Origin: Paraburkholderia guartelaensis | Lineage (GTDB): Bacteria; Pseudomonadota; Gammaproteobacteria; Burkholderiales; Burkholderiaceae | Assembly: GCF_004353905.1 (NCBI RefSeq) | Contig: NZ_SMOD01000021.1 | Location: 1 to 64,000 of the forward strand | Direction: 5' to 3' | Length of the DNA stretch: 64,000 nucleotides | In this document: positions 7,624 through 16,003 of the stretch, in pieces | How positions within the stretch are numbered: position 1 is the first letter of the stretch | Layout: each line of letters opens with the position of its first letter | Position numbers and translations under genes: made by a program | The notes under the pieces: model-generated | The model's database searches: none | What the model was told of the DNA's origin: nothing | What the model saw: only the letters and a program-made list of their open reading frames with translations

Positions 7624-8925
7624 ATGAATTCGATCACCGAGTCCGCGCGGCGAACTCGCACCAAGACACCGCTCAACCGGTCGCAGATCGCCGGTTTCTG
7701 GGGCGCCTGGGCAGGCTGGACGCTCGACGGGATGGACTCGTTCATCTACGCACTCGTGCTCACGCCCGCGCTCACGGAGCTGTTGCCGCGTTCGGGCTAT
7801 GAGGCGAGTGCGGCGAACATCGGGCTTGCCGGCTCGATCCTGTTCGCGCTCTTCCTCGTGGGCTGGGGGCTGTCGTTCATCTGGGGGCCGCTCGCGGACC
7901 GCTTCGGCCGCACGCGCGTGCTGGCCGGCACCATCTTCATGTTTGCGATCTTCACGGGACTTTCGGCCACTGCGCAGAGCGTGTGGTCGCTCGCCATCTA
8001 CCGCTTTCTCGCGGGCGTGGGTATCGGCGGGGAGTGGGCGCTTGCAGGAACCTACGTGGCCGAATCGTGGCCCGAGGACCGCCGCAAGATGGGTGCGGGC
8101 TATCTGCAAACCGGCTATTACGCGGGCTTCTTCATTGCGGCCGCGCTCAATTACACGGTCGGCGTGCACTTCGGCTGGCGCGCCATGTTCCTCACGGGCG
8201 CGGTGCCGGTGGTGGTGGCCATTCTCGTGCTCACGCGCGTGGAGGAGCCGGCCAAGTGGCAGAAGTCGGAGGCGAGCCATGTGCACCGCGGCCGTCCGCT
8301 GCGTGAAATCTTTGGCGACGTGTACCGCAAGCGCACCGTGGTGGCGTGCGCGTTGCTGACCATCGCGATCATCGGGTTGTGGGCCGGCGCGGTGTATGAA
8401 CCGTCGGCCGTGATCCAGCTGGCGACGCGGGCCGGTGCCAATAAGGCCGAGGCGATCCGCACGGCGTCTATCGCCACGGGCATCCTCTCGATCGGCACGA
8501 TCCTCGGTTGCCTCGCACTGCCGCCCATGGCCGAACGCATCGGCCGCAAGTGGACGCTCGCCGTTTATTTCGCGGGCATGGCCGTGACGATCGCGGCGAG
8601 CTTCGGCTGGGCGTTCTACCTGCAGAACGGACTCGTGCCGTTCATTGCGCTGCTCTTCGTGCTGGGCTTCTTCGGCGGCAACTTCGCGCTGTTCAGCCTT
8701 TGGCTGCCTGAGCAGTTCGAAACGCGTGTGCGCGCTACGGCGTTCGCGTTCTGCACGTCATTTGGCCGCTTCGTGGGCGCGGGCGTGAACTTCCTGCTTG
8801 GCGCGGCAGTGCTGCGCATGCACACGCTCGGCGTGCCGGTGGCGCTCACGGCGCTGGCCTTCGTTCTCGGGCTTCTGATTATTCCGTTTGCGCCGGAAAC
8901 GAAGGGTCAAACGCTGCCTTCCTGA
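7624..8925 (+). CDS. MFS transporter, probable malonate/carboxylate importer
   Basis: This 433-residue major-facilitator protein has about 12 membrane segments and the cytoplasmic loop motif GPLADRFGRTR after helix 2, plus the second-half equivalent MAERIGRKW. The chosen ATG follows a good ribosome binding site (GAGAGAGGAG); an earlier in-frame start is less likely. It is divergent from the GntR-mdc operon across about 220 bases, and that operon contains no mdcF or mdcLM-type carrier, so this is the obvious candidate for malonate uptake. The substrate is inferred from position only; related carriers move sialate, lactate or aromatic acids. Confidence 0.82.
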   Translation: MNSITESARRTRTKTPLNRSQIAGFWGAWAGWTLDGMDSFIYALVLTPALTELLPRSGYEASAANIGLAGSILFALFLVGWGLSFIWGPLADRFGRTRVLAGTIFMFAIFTGLSATAQSVWSLAIYRFLAGVGIGGEWALAGTYVAESWPEDRRKMGAGYLQTGYYAGFFIAAALNYTVGVHFGWRAMFLTGAVPVVVAILVLTRVEEPAKWQKSEASHVHRGRPLREIFGDVYRKRTVVACALLTIAIIGLWAGAVYEPSAVIQLATRAGANKAEAIRTASIATGILSIGTILGCLALPPMAERIGRKWTLAVYFAGMAVTIAASFGWAFYLQNGLVPFIALLFVLGFFGGNFALFSLWLPEQFETRVRATAFAFCTSFGRFVGAGVNFLLGAAVLRMHTLGVPVALTALAFVLGLLIIPFAPETKGQTLPS

Positions 8926-8934
8926 GCCCGATAT

Positions 8935-8956
8935 GCGGCGCGTTGGTTAGCGCCGC
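8935..8956. terminator. Hairpin between convergent carrier and exporter genes
   Basis: GCGGCGC (8935-8941) and GCGCCGC (8950-8956) form a perfect 7-base stem with an 8-base loop, starting 10 bases after the carrier stop and running into the end of the convergent exporter gene. There is no U-run on either side, so a bidirectional terminator role is only plausible. Confidence 0.35.
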
Positions 8957-9873
8957 GCCTTCACGAGCCTCGGCGGCAACAGGCGCCAGCCGAGATTGAC
9001 CCCGAGGCTCGCCGCGACGATCAGCGCCATGCCCGCAAGCTGCGGCACACTCAGCGCGCGACCGTAGACGATCGCATCGACGGCGATCGCGGTGAGCGGA
9101 TACACGAACAGCAGCACGGCGATCACGGGTGTCGTCAACATCGGCAGCGCGCCGTAGATCAGCACGTACGAAAGCCCCGTGTGCAGCACCCCCATGCCTA
9201 CGAGCCAGCCCCATTGCGTGGCGGAAATATGCGCGAGTTCGAGCGGCGCGAAAAACGGCGCGATGAGCGGCAGGCACACGGAGCCCACCACGCATTGCGT
9301 CAGCGTGAGCAGGTGCGGGCGGAAGTTGCGCAGGCTCTTGGCGATCAGCGTGACGCTCGCATAGAGCACCGAGCCGCCCAGCGATTCGCCAATGCCGATC
9401 ATGTAGCTCGTGCGATCGGCCACATGGGTTTCCGCGAGCACGCCTGAAGCGAGCACGAGCCCCACGAAGGCAATGCCGATCCAGCCCAGCCGGTCGGCGC
9501 CGAGCCGCTCGTGAAAGATCGCCGCGCCCATCAGCACGACCCAGAACGGCTGCACATGGAACACGACCGTCGAAACGGCGATGCTCGTCCGATGGATCGC
9601 GTCGAAGAAAGCCACCCACTGCGTGACCATCAGCACGCCTGAAATCACCGCGAGCGCGAGCGTGCGGCGCGTGAACTGCCGCGGCGAGAGCCAGCCCTTG
9701 TACGCGCAGTACCCGGCGAGCGCGAGCATGCCGAAAAAGCAGCGGAAGAACACGAGCGTGAGGGCGCCGAGGCGCGCCTCCTCGACGAACACGCCGATCG
9801 TGCCCATCAGGAGGCCGCCGCCCGCGAGCATGAGGACGCCTTGCTGACGGTTGCCGTGATGTTCGGATTGCAT
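8947..9873 (-). CDS. EamA/DMT-family inner-membrane exporter
   Basis: This 308-residue protein has about ten hydrophobic segments arranged as two EamA repeats. Examples are VLMLAGGGLLMGTIGVFVEE at the start and LLFVYPLTAIAVDAIVYG in the second half. Family members export amino acids, metabolites or drugs; the substrate cannot be told from sequence. It is divergent from a LysR gene (10010-10879) with a 136-base gap, a layout often seen when the LysR controls the exporter. It converges with the MFS gene on its left. Confidence 0.8.
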   Translation of the reverse strand: MQSEHHGNRQQGVLMLAGGGLLMGTIGVFVEEARLGALTLVFFRCFFGMLALAGYCAYKGWLSPRQFTRRTLALAVISGVLMVTQWVAFFDAIHRTSIAVSTVVFHVQPFWVVLMGAAIFHERLGADRLGWIGIAFVGLVLASGVLAETHVADRTSYMIGIGESLGGSVLYASVTLIAKSLRNFRPHLLTLTQCVVGSVCLPLIAPFFAPLELAHISATQWGWLVGMGVLHTGLSYVLIYGALPMLTTPVIAVLLFVYPLTAIAVDAIVYGRALSVPQLAGMALIVAASLGVNLGWRLLPPRLVKARR

Positions 9874-10009
9874 GGCCGGAGCTGGGGGATTGAAAGGGGG
9901 TTGGAGACAGGCTAAGTATTCGCCAGTTGCGGGGCACGGGCAAACGAATTAAATTGAAGAATTCCATCAACGTAGCTTATGAATAGGCTGCGATCTGGCC
10001 ACCCAGCGT

Positions 10010-10879
10010 ATGAACCCCGAATTCGACATCGATTTGCTACGCACCTTCGCCGCCGTCGCGGACGCGGGCAGCTTCACGAGGGGGGCCGTGGCCGTGCATC
10101 GATCGCAGGCGGCCGTGAGCATGCAGATCAAGCGACTCGAGCAGATGCTTGGCACCACACTGTTCACGCGCGACACGCGCAATCTCGCGCTTACGCGCCC
10201 GGGCAACACGCTGCTCGAATATGCGCGGCGAGCGCTCGATCTGCAGGAGGAGGCATGGGCGGCGCTGGTGCGGCCCGAGGTGACGGGGCGCGTGGTGCTC
10301 GGCGCGCCCGACGACTATATGGCGTCGCTGCTGTCGCCGGTGTTGCGGCGCTTCTCGACGCTTTATCCGCATGTGGAGATCGAGATCGTCTGTGCGCAAA
10401 GCGTCGCGCTCGGGCCGATGCTGGCGGACAACAAGATCGACATCGCGTTCGTCACGCGTGACCGCAAGATGCGCGGCGAGTTCGTGCGCGCCGAGGAGAT
10501 GGTCTGGGTGGGGTCCGCTACCGACCCCGCGCCGCTTGCCGTGTCGCCGCTGCCGGTAGGGCTCTACGAGCATGGCAGCGTGGCGCGCGCGCATACCGTG
10601 GCGGCGCTCGACGGCGCGCACATCCGCTACCGGGCCGCCTATAGCAGCGCGAGTTTGATGGGTTTGACGGCGACGGTGGAGGCGGGCATTGCGATCGTCG
10701 CGCTCACGCGTTGCAGCGTGCCGGCGCGCTTCGCGATCCTCGGCGAGGCGCAGGGCTTGCCAAAGATCGAGCCGCTGGAAATCGTGGTGGCGCGCAGCGT
10801 CAAGTCGAACCGGCCGACTTGCGACTACCTCGCGCAGCAGATGGTGCAGGACCTTTCGGTGCCGCGTCAGCGCGGGTAG
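10010..10879 (+). CDS. LysR-family transcriptional regulator
   Basis: This 289-residue LysR protein has an N-terminal helix-turn-helix at about residues 8-66 (LRTFAAVADAGSFTRGAVAV, QAAVSMQIKRLEQMLG) and a shortened effector-binding domain. It is divergent from the EamA exporter and may regulate it. Its 3' end overlaps the convergent fbpC gene by 13 bases, so transcripts of the two must run into each other. The effector is unknown. Confidence 0.88.
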   Translation: MNPEFDIDLLRTFAAVADAGSFTRGAVAVHRSQAAVSMQIKRLEQMLGTTLFTRDTRNLALTRPGNTLLEYARRALDLQEEAWAALVRPEVTGRVVLGAPDDYMASLLSPVLRRFSTLYPHVEIEIVCAQSVALGPMLADNKIDIAFVTRDRKMRGEFVRAEEMVWVGSATDPAPLAVSPLPVGLYEHGSVARAHTVAALDGAHIRYRAAYSSASLMGLTATVEAGIAIVALTRCSVPARFAILGEAQGLPKIEPLEIVVARSVKSNRPTCDYLAQQMVQDLSVPRQRG

Positions 10880-11916
10880 ACGCTCACTTCGCCGCCCACC
10901 GCGAGCCGCACGCGCTCGCCTTCGCGCGGCGTGCGATAACCGGGCACGCGCGCACGGACCGTTGCGTGCGCATCGATCAGTTGCAGCGTGAGCGCGGCAT
11001 CCTGACCCTGGAAGGTGATGGCCTGCACCACCGCTTCGAGCGCACCGTCGCGCTGGGCGGTTTCTGGCAGCACGTCGATCTGCTCGGGGCGCAGCATCAC
11101 ATCCACGGCGCCTTCTGCCGCATGCTGGTCTTGCTGGATCGGCAGCGCGCCGAGCACGCAATGCGCCCGCCCGTTGGCGACCGTTCCCGGCAGCAGCACC
11201 GCCTCGCCGATGAAGGCCGCGAGTTCGCGCGTGGCCGGGCGGCGATACAGCGTTTGCGGCGGCCCGCTCTGCAGCAGCTTGCCGCGCCACAGCACGGCGA
11301 CCTCGTGGCCGAGCGAGAGCGCCTCGGCCTGGTCGTGCGTGACGAGCACGGCGGTCGCGCCGGCAGCGGCAAGCGCGCGCGCCACGGCTTCGCGCGTTTC
11401 GACGCGCAACGCGGCGTCGAGCGACGAGAACGGCTCGTCGAGCATCACGAGACCGGGCGAGGGCGCGAGCGCACGGGCGAGCGCCACGCGCTGCTGCTGG
11501 CCACCCGAGAGTTGTTGCGGCGCGCGCGATGCATAGGATTCCGGAAGACCGACGAGTTCGAGCAATTCGGCCACGCGATGCTGCGCGCGCCGCTGCGCAC
11601 GCGGCAGGCCGAACACGATGTTCTCGGCAACCGTGAGGTGCGGAAAGAGCGCACCCTCTTGCGGCACGTAGCCGATATGGCGTTGCTCGGTCGGCAGATG
11701 CAGCCGGTCGCCCGCGACGCGGCGGCCGTCGATCTCAATCGTGCCGGCGTCGGCGCGCTCGAAGCCGCACAGCACGCGCAGCAGCGTGGTCTTGCCGCTG
11801 CCCGAAGGCCCGAGCAGCGCGACGAGCGAACCCGAGCGCACGGAAAGATCGATGCCGTGCAGGACCGGATGGCCGTCGAAGGCCTTTTTCAGGCCGGAAA
11901 TGCGAAGTGTGCTCAT
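10867..11916 (-). CDS. fbpC: Ferric-iron ABC transporter ATP-binding protein
   Basis: This 349-residue ABC ATPase powers the FbpB permease. Walker A is GPSGSGKTT (36-44), the signature LSGGQ (136-140), Walker B LVMLDEPF (156-163) and the switch histidine His194 in VTHDQ. A C-terminal TOBE-like regulatory region follows from about residue 240. The PQEGALFPHLTVAENI stretch is typical of the FbpC/PotA-type class used for Fe3+, sulfate or polyamine import; the neighbouring FbpA and FbpB point to iron. It is the last gene of the operon, 26 bases after fbpB, and its end overlaps the convergent LysR gene. Confidence 0.88.
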   Translation of the reverse strand: MSTLRISGLKKAFDGHPVLHGIDLSVRSGSLVALLGPSGSGKTTLLRVLCGFERADAGTIEIDGRRVAGDRLHLPTEQRHIGYVPQEGALFPHLTVAENIVFGLPRAQRRAQHRVAELLELVGLPESYASRAPQQLSGGQQQRVALARALAPSPGLVMLDEPFSSLDAALRVETREAVARALAAAGATAVLVTHDQAEALSLGHEVAVLWRGKLLQSGPPQTLYRRPATRELAAFIGEAVLLPGTVANGRAHCVLGALPIQQDQHAAEGAVDVMLRPEQIDVLPETAQRDGALEAVVQAITFQGQDAALTLQLIDAHATVRARVPGYRTPREGERVRLAVGGEVSVYPR

Positions 11917-11942
11917 GGGGCTAACTTGGGGCTAACTGAGGC

Positions 11943-13616
11943 TCAGGCGTCGTCGGGCGGCGTGTCGATCGTATCGACCGGCATGTTGACCGTTGCATGG
12001 CCCGCGAGCGCGGAGCGGCCCGCAAACGCGAACAGCAGGCCCGAAGCGGCGAGCGAAAGCGCGGTGAGCAGCGCGGCATACGGCGCGGCGGCCGCGAAGG
12101 CGAGCGTCGAGGTGTCGGTCCAGACCTGCGTGGCGAGCGTGTGCGTGCCGATGGGCGCGAGCAGCAGCGTGGCGTTCAGTTCGGTGACCACCGAGATGAA
12201 CACCATCGAGGCCGCCGCGCCGAGGCCGGGACCCGCGAGCGGCAGCACGACGCGGCGCAACGTTGCGAACCATCCCAGGCCGAGCGCGCGCGCCGTATCT
12301 TCGAGGCGCTGCTGTGCTTGCAGGAGCGCCGCGCGCACGCTCACGAGCGCCAGCGGCAGACAGAGGATCGCATATGCGGTAATCAGCAGCGTGGTGCCCT
12401 GATAGAGCGGTTCGAGCGCGCGCACCGCGAGGGAAACGATGGCAAGCGCAATCACGAGACTGGGCACGCCCTGCGCGATAAAAGCCGTGCGTTCGAGAAA
12501 CGTGGCGGCGCGGCCGGGATAGCGCGCAAGCAAATACGCGAGCGGCAGCGCGAGCAGTGTGGTGAAAAACGCAGCCGTCAGGCCGAGGCGCAGCGAGGCG
12601 AATGTGGTCGAAACCAGCAACTCCGGCGAGACATCGGCGGGCGTGATTGCCGCCGCGCCGGGCTGCGTGAGCCAGTAGCCGATCATCGCGAGCGGCACGC
12701 CGAGCGTCGCCACATTGAGCGCGACGAAACCCGCCGCCATAGGCCAGCGCCAGCGGCCGAGCGCATGGCGCACGCTCGCGCGGCGCGCGCCGCGATCCAC
12801 GCGCTCGTAGCGCGCGCGCCCGCGCACGCGAAACTCGAGCACGAGGCACACGAGGCAGAGCAGGATCAGCACGCAGGCCAGCAGCGAGGCGCCGCCGCCA
12901 TCGAAGCTCGTGCGGTATTCCGCGTAGATTTCGGTGGTGAACGTGCGAAAGCGCAGCAGCGTGAATGCGCCGAATTCGGAGAGCACGCCAAGCGCGACGA
13001 GCAGCATCGAGCCGAACAGCGCGGGTCGCAATTGCGGCAGCACGACGCGCACGAAAACGGACCAGCGGTTGCAGCCGAGCGCGCGCGCCGATTCTTCGAG
13101 CGCGGGGTCGAGGCCGCGCAGCGCGGCGGCCACGGGCAGATAGACGAGCGGGAAGTAGGCCGTCGTGATGACGATGAACGCCCCGAGGAAGTCCTGCAAA
13201 TCGAGGCTCAGCGAGACCCACGCATAGCTCGTGACGAACGCGGGCATGGCGAGCGGCGCGGCGGCGAGGAGCGCCCAGGCGCGCCGCCCCGGCACGTCGG
13301 TTCGCTCGACGAGCCACGCCACGGCGGTGCCGAGCACGGCGCAAGCGAGCGTGGCCGAAACAGTAATCGACAGCGTGTTGACGAGCAACTCGCCGACCAG
13401 CGGCCGGAAGATCAGCTCGGCGGCGTCGGCGAGACCAAAGGACAGCGCGCGCCAGAACGTCAGCGCGAGCGGCAGCAGCACCAGCAGCGGGCCGAGCGCG
13501 GCGGCGGCGAAAAGCGCGCGCGGCGCACGCCGCCGCGCGCGCAGGGGCGAGACCCCCGCGACATCGACTTGATGAGACTCTGGCACGGCTTGCGCCGTCG
13601 TAACTGCTTCGCTCAC
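11943..13616 (-). CDS. fbpB: Ferric-iron ABC transporter permease (fused two-domain)
   Basis: This 557-residue inner-membrane protein contains two BPD-type permease halves in one chain, as in FbpB/SfuB iron transporters. Conserved EAA-like loops include EESARALGCNRWSVFVRVVLPQL in the first half and EDTARALGLGWFATLRRVVLPL in the second. About 12 membrane segments are visible. The start codon is GTG (13614-13616). It lies 25 bases after fbpA and 26 bases before fbpC. The partner ATPase is FbpC and the periplasmic donor is FbpA. Confidence 0.9.
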   Translation of the reverse strand: MSEAVTTAQAVPESHQVDVAGVSPLRARRRAPRALFAAAALGPLLVLLPLALTFWRALSFGLADAAELIFRPLVGELLVNTLSITVSATLACAVLGTAVAWLVERTDVPGRRAWALLAAAPLAMPAFVTSYAWVSLSLDLQDFLGAFIVITTAYFPLVYLPVAAALRGLDPALEESARALGCNRWSVFVRVVLPQLRPALFGSMLLVALGVLSEFGAFTLLRFRTFTTEIYAEYRTSFDGGGASLLACVLILLCLVCLVLEFRVRGRARYERVDRGARRASVRHALGRWRWPMAAGFVALNVATLGVPLAMIGYWLTQPGAAAITPADVSPELLVSTTFASLRLGLTAAFFTTLLALPLAYLLARYPGRAATFLERTAFIAQGVPSLVIALAIVSLAVRALEPLYQGTTLLITAYAILCLPLALVSVRAALLQAQQRLEDTARALGLGWFATLRRVVLPLAGPGLGAAASMVFISVVTELNATLLLAPIGTHTLATQVWTDTSTLAFAAAAPYAALLTALSLAASGLLFAFAGRSALAGHATVNMPVDTIDTPPDDA

Positions 13617-13641
13617 GATCTTGCTTCGTACTCCATGCCGA

Positions 13642-14661
13642 TTACAGCAGGCCAGCCTGACGCAGCAGCTTGCCCGCCTGGCTGTCGTCGCCGAGCTGCT
13701 GGATGGTCAGCGCGGGCGGCTTCAGCTGGTCGAACGGCTTGTTGATGGGATCGCTCGCCACGCCGGGACGCAGCGGGTACTCGTAGCTGATGTGGTCCTG
13801 CGCCATCAGCTTCTGCGCGCGCTCGCTCACGAGATAGGCGAGGAACTTCTGTGCTCCGTCCACATTGTGCGCGGACTTCATCACGGCAGCACCCGAAACG
13901 TTGACGAGCGCGCCCACGTCGCCATCGGCGAAATGCGCGACGGCGCTTTGCGTCTTCTTGTCGCCGATCTCCGCGTGCAGGCGGTCCCAGTAGTAATTGT
14001 TGATGATACCGGTGGCGACCGCGCCGCGATTCACGGCAGCGACCACGCCTTCGTCGTCGTCGAAGATCTGCGAGTTGGTCTTGAGACCCTTGAGCCATTC
14101 GAGCGTGGCGGCTTCGCCCTTCACGGCGAGCACGGCGTCGACGAGCGGCAGGAAGTCGGCGTCGCTCGGCGCGATGCCGACCTTACCCTTCCATTCGGGT
14201 TTGGCGAGATCGAAAATCGATTTCGGCAATTGCGCGGGTTGCACCTTGGCCGTGTTGTACGCGAGCACGTTCTCGCGCGCGGTCACGCCCACCCATTGTC
14301 CTTGCGGCGAGTTGAAGCGCGCGGGCACGGTCGCGAGCGTCGCTTGCTGCACCGGGGCGAGGAGGCCCTTTTCTTCCAGCAGCATCAGTTCCGGCGAGTT
14401 CTCCGTGAAGTAGACGTCCGCGGGCGTCTTCTCGCCTTCGGCGACGAGCTGCGCCGCGAGCGCCGGACCTTCGCCGCTGCGGATCTTCACGTCGATGCCG
14501 GTCTGCTGCTCGAAGTCCTTCGCAAGCTGGTTCACGACCTGCTCGTGCTGTGCGTTGTAGAGCGTGATCGAGGCCGCTTGCGCGGCGAGCGGCAGCATGC
14601 CGGCAAGCGCGAGCGAGAGGGCGGCGGCGCGCAGCGGCGTGCGCATCATGGAAATTTTCAT
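13642..14661 (-). CDS. fbpA: Periplasmic ferric-iron-binding protein
   Basis: This 339-residue class II solute-binding protein has a Sec signal peptide (cationic start, hydrophobic core, AAQAA cleavage region near residue 29). The mature protein begins SITLYNAQHEQVV, close to the opening of FbpA/FutA iron-binding proteins. The segment GIINNYYWDRL contains the paired tyrosines that ligate Fe3+ in this family. The ATG at 14659-14661 gives the signal peptide directly; upstream codons in frame do not look like protein. It follows efeB after 32 bases. It should deliver iron to FbpBC. Confidence 0.9.
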   Translation of the reverse strand: MKISMMRTPLRAAALSLALAGMLPLAAQAASITLYNAQHEQVVNQLAKDFEQQTGIDVKIRSGEGPALAAQLVAEGEKTPADVYFTENSPELMLLEEKGLLAPVQQATLATVPARFNSPQGQWVGVTARENVLAYNTAKVQPAQLPKSIFDLAKPEWKGKVGIAPSDADFLPLVDAVLAVKGEAATLEWLKGLKTNSQIFDDDEGVVAAVNRGAVATGIINNYYWDRLHAEIGDKKTQSAVAHFADGDVGALVNVSGAAVMKSAHNVDGAQKFLAYLVSERAQKLMAQDHISYEYPLRPGVASDPINKPFDQLKPPALTIQQLGDDSQAGKLLRQAGLL

Positions 14662-14693
14662 ATTGCTTCGTTGTCCGTTGTTATCTGTGAATC

Positions 14694-16001
14694 TCAGGCG
14701 CTGAACAGCTCCGCGCCGATGAACGAGCCCGCTTTCGCACCGGGCGGGCATGCGAAGATCGCGCTGCCCACGTGCGTCGTGAACTGGTTCATCATGTCGA
14801 ACTTCGCGAGCTTTTCGTTGATCGGAATGAAGCCCGTACGCGGGTCGCCCTGGTGGGCAATGAAGATGAGGCCCGCGTCATATTCGGTTTCCTGGCGCCA
14901 CGGCGGCCAGCGCTCGATATAAAAGTCTGTGCTGTCGTTGTACGAATACGAGCGGCGCAGGATCTGCGCGCCGTTGTTCGATGCGCGGTTCGAGAGACGC
15001 ACGTGCGAGTTCTCGGGAATCTGCGGATTCCCGTCCTTATCTTGCGCGTCGAGATCGACGTTGTCGAACTCCTTCTTCTGGCCGAGAGGCGCGCCGCTGT
15101 ACTTGTGGCGGCCGAACACCTGCTCCTGGAAGCCCAGTTCCATCTGGTCCCAGTGCTCCAGCGTGATGCGGATGCGGCGCACCACGGTATAGGTGCCGCC
15201 CTGCATCCAGGGCGCGTCGGCGGCGGTGGCCCAGACGAACTGGTTCATCGCCTTCGGGTCCGTGGTCGGCGGGTTGTTCGTGCCGTCCTTGAAGCCCATC
15301 AGGTTGCGCGGCGTTTGCGCGCGCGGGCCCGACAGAAAGCCCGCCTGGCCCCAGCGCATCGTCAGGATGCCGTAGCCCTGGCGTGCGAGCTGGCGCACCG
15401 CGTGGAAAGCGACTTGCGCGTCGTTGGCGCACGCCTGCACGAACAGATCGCCGCCCGTCTTCTGCGCAATCAGCTGGTCGCCGTTGAAGCGGGGCAGGTC
15501 GACGAGCGCGGCAGGGCGCTTGTGCGCGAGACCGTAGCGATCCTTGTCCTGCGACGTGAAGAGACCGGGGCCGAAGCCAAAGGTGACCGTGAGGCCCGCC
15601 GAGCCGAGGCCCAGCACGTCGCCGGAGTCGGCCGCGGGGTGGTCGTCGCCGGTGTAGTCGAGCGCGGCAGCGGGCTGCGCCTGGCTCATGCGCGCCGCGG
15701 ACTCGGTCCACTTGCGCAGCAGGTTGATGACGTCGTCGCGCGAGGTCGTCGTGAGGTCGAAGGCCGCGACATACGTGTGCGCCTGCTGCGGCGTCACGAT
15801 GCCGCCCTGGTGCTCGCCGTAGAACGGCTCGACGGTGAGCATCGGGTCGGCGGGCATCGCGTGGTGCTTTGCCTCGGCGGCCTGAGCGAGGCCGCTCGTG
15901 GCCGCGCCCGCGCCGAGGCTCGCACCGAGCGCGGCGCCGGCTTTCAGGAAGCCGCGACGCGCGGGGCGCGATGGTTGGTTGGGGGTATCGTCGGAGGACA
16001 T
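14694..16001 (-). CDS. efeB: Tat-exported Dyp-type haem peroxidase (EfeB/deferrochelatase-like)
   Basis: This 435-residue protein starts with a twin-arginine signal (ARRGFLKAG, Arg15-Arg16) and contains the Dyp signature GFKDGTNNP with distal Asp239, a candidate proximal haem ligand His333 in NSHVRLSNR, and Arg349/350 in ILRRSYSYN. EfeB proteins oxidise substrates with peroxide and have been linked to iron release from haem or Fe2+ oxidation before import. Here it is not with efeU/efeO but between a secreted propeller gene (2 bases upstream) and fbpA (32 bases downstream), so it probably feeds the FbpABC importer. Assignment to the EfeB subgroup is by similarity; a general Dyp peroxidase remains possible. 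Confidence 0.88.
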   Translation of the reverse strand: MSSDDTPNQPSRPARRGFLKAGAALGASLGAGAATSGLAQAAEAKHHAMPADPMLTVEPFYGEHQGGIVTPQQAHTYVAAFDLTTTSRDDVINLLRKWTESAARMSQAQPAAALDYTGDDHPAADSGDVLGLGSAGLTVTFGFGPGLFTSQDKDRYGLAHKRPAALVDLPRFNGDQLIAQKTGGDLFVQACANDAQVAFHAVRQLARQGYGILTMRWGQAGFLSGPRAQTPRNLMGFKDGTNNPPTTDPKAMNQFVWATAADAPWMQGGTYTVVRRIRITLEHWDQMELGFQEQVFGRHKYSGAPLGQKKEFDNVDLDAQDKDGNPQIPENSHVRLSNRASNNGAQILRRSYSYNDSTDFYIERWPPWRQETEYDAGLIFIAHQGDPRTGFIPINEKLAKFDMMNQFTTHVGSAIFACPPGAKAGSFIGAELFSA

Positions 16002-16003
16002 GA

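Noticed and set aside
11997..13745. Open frame of 582 codons opposite fbpB
   Set aside because: Antisense to a clear permease gene; composition is Arg/Glu/Gln-rich repeat-like shadow.
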